From Verrucomicrobiota bacterium (lineage in GTDB: Bacteria > Verrucomicrobiota > Verrucomicrobiia > Chthoniobacterales > UBA10450): a DNA stretch of 17,206 nucleotides. The notes under the pieces are model-generated. The model was not told the origin of the DNA. It ran no database searches and worked only from the letters and a program-made list of their open reading frames with translations. The position numbers and the translations under genes were made by a program. The stretch is taken from positions 1 through 17,206 of the forward strand of contig QHPM01000103.1 of the NCBI GenBank assembly GCA_003219095.1, in the 5' to 3' direction. Shown here one piece after another: positions 13,906-17,206 of the stretch (positions within the stretch are counted from its first letter, which is position 1; each line of letters begins with the position of its first letter).

Positions 13906-16900
13906 CTAGCCCGCTGCCTGCAAATCAAAGTCAGGCACGACCTTTATTCGCCCTGATTCGATAACTTCGCGGACGGTGCGACCAAGGTCGGCTGCTTCGT
14001 ACGGTTTGGTAATCACGCCACGAAAGCCAAAATCCTGATAGTGGCTCATGGTGGCATCCATCGCGTAACCGCTCGAAACAATTGCGTTCACTGAAGGATC
14101 GACTTCGAGCAAAAGTTTGAGCGCATCTCTTCCGCCCATCCCGCCGGGAAGAGTGAGATCGAGGATGACACAATCAAATCGCTCACCGGCCTGAAGTCTT
14201 TGCCGATAAAGCTCAACACCCGCCAGCGCGGTTGCGGCCGAGCAAACTTTATAGCCAAGATGAGTCAGCGTGAATTCCACCAGCGTGCGAATGGCTTCTT
14301 CGTCATCGACGATTAGGACACGGCCCGTTCCGGAGAGTTCTTTCACCCCGGCGTACCCTGTTTCCTCTGGTACAGCGACGTGAGCCGCGGCCGGCAGGTA
14401 AATGGTGAAAGTGGAACCCTTATTCACCTCGGATTCGACGATGACAAGACCCTTGTGATGTTTGACGATGGAATAGGCGGTCGCCAGACCAAGGCCATTT
14501 CCTTTTGGTTTGGTTGTAAAATAAGGATCGAAAATTCGCTTCAGATTTTGCTCGGGAATGCCGACGCCTTCGTCTCTGATCGTGATCTTAACAAATTCGC
14601 CGGCTGGCAAATCCGGAACCATTGCGTTCTTCCCAGAGTCCCGGCGGAAATTTTCGCAGGTGACATGAAGTGTTCCGCCGGTGGGCATCGCTTGCTCTGC
14701 GTTAACGACCAGATTGGCGATGACCTGACTGATCTGACCGGGATCAATTTCCGTCGGCCAAAGATTATCTTCCAAGTCGCACTCGCTACGGCTTTGCGAT
14801 CCGCGCAGGCAGAAACTAACCGTGTCCTGGACCAGCCGGGTGAGCGATGCCGTCTTTTTGATCGGCACGCCGCCGCGCGCAAAAGTAAGCAACTGCTGGG
14901 CAAGATCCCGTGCCCGCATGGAAGCATTTTTCGCGTCCGCTAATCGCGTCGTCATCTCGTCGGTTGCCGGGATGAGGAGCGATGCGAGAGAGATGTTTCC
15001 CATGATTGCGGTTAGGAGATTGTTGAAATCGTGGGCGATGCCGCCGGCGAGTAATCCAAGCTGCTTGTGTTCGCGCTCGATGATATCGCGAAAAACAAGG
15101 ACCACGCCGGCAACTTCGTTTCTGCGATCGCGAATGGGTGAGACGACCTGCTCGATCAAGTGCTCGGTTCCATCTCGGGAGACAAGCGTGGCGTTGCTGG
15201 GTAATTTGAGCAGCAGAGAATAGGCTTCGTTGCGATAAGTACTGCGTTGCGCGCGCGTCTGCGCCGCCAGATCAATCGAATTTTTGAAGACGGATTTCAG
15301 CGGCTGACCCTTGGCTTCCTCCGCGGTCCAGCCGGTCAGCGTCTCGGCGGCCTGATTGATCATGATAATCTTGCCTTGTACATCCGTGGTAATGACGCCA
15401 TCACCGATAGAGCGCAGCGTAACCGCAAGATTTTCTTTTTCCGCTGCAATCTCACGCTCAAAGCGTTTGCGCTCGGTCACATCGCGGATCATTGCCACAT
15501 AAAGGATGGAGTGATCGACTGTCATTTTAGCTAACGAGATTTCAATCGGGAAGGTGACATGCTTGCGGGTGCGCCCCACGGCGAGCACGGTGGTACCCGT
15601 CCGTTTCGTGAACTCTTCCCAGTCAACCAGCTGCAAATCAGCCTCGGGAGTGTAAGCCTGCGGCACCAGAGTGAGGAAGGCTTGGTTGAGCATCTCGTGC
15701 TTGCTGCAACCGAACAATTTTTCCGCCGCTGGATTCATCAGAGTAATCGTTCCGGCACGATCGACGATGATCATTCCGTCGAGAATCTTTTCGATGATGC
15801 CGCGAATCCGAACCTCGGCCGCGCCCAACTTCGACAGGTTCCGGCGGACCAGGGCCAGGCTGTAGGTGTTCGATGAAATTAGCAGCGCCACCACAAGCAC
15901 CAGCGTCAGGAGGCCAATCGTGCTCCAGATCCGATGTCGCACCGCCGCGCTCGAGCCGGCGTTGTAATTGGCGAGCTCATTTCTTTGAAATTCAGCGACC
16001 GCGCGCTGGATTTCAGCGATCAATCGATCGTTCTCGTCGTTGGCAATCATCGCGCTGATATCGCGACCCCGCTGCTTGGCGTTGATTTCCGGAAGCGCGG
16101 ACGAACTCATCCAGCGTTCAAGGTTGGATCGAATGTCATTCAGGAGCTGCGTCCGCTGCGGCGCGTCTGCTGCCAGAATGGTGAGATAAGCATGGTAGCG
16201 ATAGAAATTTTCGACCGACCGGCGATGGGCCTCGAGGAAACTGCTATCATTGGTGAGCAGGAATCCGCGCTTTTCCTTGTTCATTTCAATGACGGCACGC
16301 TCGAGCTTTGGAAGAGAATCGAGGATTTGAGTCGATTGTGTTGCCATCTCCTGTTCGCCTGTGCGCTGACTCAAAAGGATTTGCTCTTCATCTTTTAACG
16401 ACTGCAAAATCCAAAGCGCTTGATCGAGCGGACCGTTGCTCAATGTCACGGCAGATATTTCGGAAACCGTGCGGGGCGAGCTCTGGCCCAGGAAAACAGG
16501 CTGGGCAACCTGGTCCGCCCATCGGAGGACTGTGTCTTGCGCTTTGATTACGCGTTTACGCTGAATGGGGTTGTCCAACAAACGACCATTAAGTTCTTCC
16601 AGGCGCTCCTTCATCGCATTCCGTTGCTCTTGGAATCGCGAGAAATATTGGCTGCGATGAGTCAGCAAGAATCCACGATAACAATTTTCCAACTCCGCGA
16701 TGTCATTTTCGATCACGCTGCTCAGACGCGTCAACTGAACGGTGCGTGCCCGAATCTCATCCCGGTGGTAATTGCGGAGCCCGACAAATACAAACACACT
16801 GCCAAGGGAAATGATGACCAGGATGGCGGCCGTGGTACCGGAAAGAATCAGATGCGCCGAACTCAGCAGCTTGGCAGGGATTTGGCGCACGACGCCGGAG

Positions 16901-16950
16901 ACCGGCACCGGCGTATTTTCGGCAGAAACCCGCATATCTGACTGGGGCAT
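13906..16950 (-). CDS. hybrid sensor histidine kinase (CHASE3 x2, PAS x2, HisKA, HATPase, REC)
   Basis: This is a 1014-residue membrane sensor. TM1 at about 36-57 and TM2 at about 342-361 bracket a periplasmic region of about 285 residues. That region holds two CHASE3-like helical segments, each with the motif GFLLT (93-97 and 229-233). Two PAS domains follow (about 382-490, ending RDVTERKR, and 505-622, ending FRDIIERE). The HisKA motif AGGIAHDFNNLL puts the phospho-acceptor at H640. The HATPase has the N-box (IANLVVNAEQAM), DEGVGIP (D793) and GNGLGLA. The C-terminal receiver has D882/D883, phospho-acceptor D931 (VILDLTLPGG) and K982 (TKPYE). The ligand is unknown, and no separate regulator gene is adjacent. 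The helix between PAS2 and the HisKA motif looks about 11 residues short. The start is ATG 16950; ATG 16935 is an alternative. There is no Shine-Dalgarno at either. Confidence 0.95.
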   Translation of the reverse strand: MPQSDMRVSAENTPVPVSGVVRQIPAKLLSSAHLILSGTTAAILVIISLGSVFVFVGLRNYHRDEIRARTVQLTRLSSVIENDIAELENCYRGFLLTHRSQYFSRFQEQRNAMKERLEELNGRLLDNPIQRKRVIKAQDTVLRWADQVAQPVFLGQSSPRTVSEISAVTLSNGPLDQALWILQSLKDEEQILLSQRTGEQEMATQSTQILDSLPKLERAVIEMNKEKRGFLLTNDSSFLEAHRRSVENFYRYHAYLTILAADAPQRTQLLNDIRSNLERWMSSSALPEINAKQRGRDISAMIANDENDRLIAEIQRAVAEFQRNELANYNAGSSAAVRHRIWSTIGLLTLVLVVALLISSNTYSLALVRRNLSKLGAAEVRIRGIIEKILDGMIIVDRAGTITLMNPAAEKLFGCSKHEMLNQAFLTLVPQAYTPEADLQLVDWEEFTKRTGTTVLAVGRTRKHVTFPIEISLAKMTVDHSILYVAMIRDVTERKRFEREIAAEKENLAVTLRSIGDGVITTDVQGKIIMINQAAETLTGWTAEEAKGQPLKSVFKNSIDLAAQTRAQRSTYRNEAYSLLLKLPSNATLVSRDGTEHLIEQVVSPIRDRRNEVAGVVLVFRDIIEREHKQLGLLAGGIAHDFNNLLTAIMGNISLASLLIPATDEMTTRLADAKNASMRARDLAQQLLTFARGGVPIKKTASLTRLVQDTVSFCLRGSQSRSECDLEDNLWPTEIDPGQISQVIANLVVNAEQAMPTGGTLHVTCENFRRDSGKNAMVPDLPAGEFVKITIRDEGVGIPEQNLKRIFDPYFTTKPKGNGLGLATAYSIVKHHKGLVIVESEVNKGSTFTIYLPAAAHVAVPEETGYAGVKELSGTGRVLIVDDEEAIRTLVEFTLTHLGYKVCSAATALAGVELYRQRLQAGERFDCVILDLTLPGGMGGRDALKLLLEVDPSVNAIVSSGYAMDATMSHYQDFGFRGVITKPYEAADLGRTVREVIESGRIKVVPDFDLQAAG

Positions 16951-17023
16951 TATGAATTACGAAGCAGTTAGTCTGCCAAGCAAGACACCCACAGAAAGGC
17001 GTTTGCGTCTGATTTACAGCGGG

Positions 17024-17206
17024 TTAGTAGCCAACCCGGACCAGATAGAGGCCCGCTGCCGGAGCAACAAAACGGGCTGATGCCCGCGATGGCCGCTCCA
17101 ATCGCAATTCTATCGACTGGAGACTCTCTTTTCCGAGCGCGCAGCGGGCCATCGCGCCCACCATTAATCGCACCATCTTGTAGAGAAATCCGTCCGCCGA
17201 AAATTC
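17024..17206 (-). CDS. truA: tRNA pseudouridine(38-40) synthase, C-terminal end (partial)
   Basis: The last 60 codons of an ORF entering from the right edge and ending in TAA at 17026-17024. The sequence GFLYKMVRLMVGAM, then APAAGLYLVRVGY at the very C-terminus, matches the conserved end of TruA, which converts uridines 38-40 of the tRNA anticodon stem to pseudouridine. The catalytic Asp lies outside the window. It runs in the same direction as the sensor kinase, which starts 73 bp downstream. Confidence 0.9.
   Translation of the reverse strand, partial: EFSADGFLYKMVRLMVGAMARCALGKESLQSIELRLERPSRASARFVAPAAGLYLVRVGY

Noticed and set aside
14380..14943. 187-codon plus-strand ORF
   Set aside because: It lies antisense inside the HisKA/HATPase part of the sensor kinase, has no recognisable domain and is explained by the high-GC shadow frame.

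Overview
The window looks like an ordinary chromosomal stretch of a Gram-negative bacterium. Gene content shows LPS inner-core synthesis, a membrane-bound proton-translocating complex I, a periplasmic L,D-transpeptidase and CysD/CysNC sulfate activation. My best guess is a soil Verrucomicrobiota (Chthoniobacterales-like), from the gene repertoire, the moderately high GC and the short palindromic repeats between genes. That placement is an impression, not a result.

Layout, left to right. (1) 1-3345, minus strand: an envelope block read as hldA (heptose-7-P kinase) > gmhB (heptose bisphosphate phosphatase) > kdsB (CMP-Kdo synthetase) > pyrG (CTP synthase, running off the left edge). The genes overlap or are closely spaced, and CTP made by PyrG is the co-substrate of KdsB. 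(2) 3462-7380, plus strand: two unrecognised exported proteins, then phoH and a 7TM-HD phosphohydrolase coupled by a TAATG overlap. (3) 7492-8259, plus: purine nucleoside phosphorylase. (4) 8260-8586: a gene-free stretch with small palindromes and a second copy of a REP-like element. (5) 8587-10345, minus: nuoB > nuoC > L,D-transpeptidase, without nuoA or nuoD beside them. (6) 10531-13345, plus: cysD and a cysN-cysC fusion that is broken in the middle, followed by a probable terminator. (7) 13413-13634, plus: a small two-helix membrane protein. (8) 13906-16950, minus: a 1014-residue hybrid sensor kinase with two CHASE3-like regions. (9) 17024-17206, minus: the C-terminal end of truA.

I see no CRISPR array, rRNA, tRNA, phage or transposase gene, and nothing I would call a new multi-gene system. 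The points most worth a second look are these: the sulfate-activation locus carries two apparent lesions (a Gly-to-Cys change in the CysD PP-loop and a frameshifting deletion of about 80 nt inside CysN); a REP/MITE-like element occurs twice, one copy abutting the kdsB start codon; GmhB has lost half of its zinc ligands; the HD hydrolase lacks the usual extracellular domain; and the nuoBC pair is separated from its usual neighbours.
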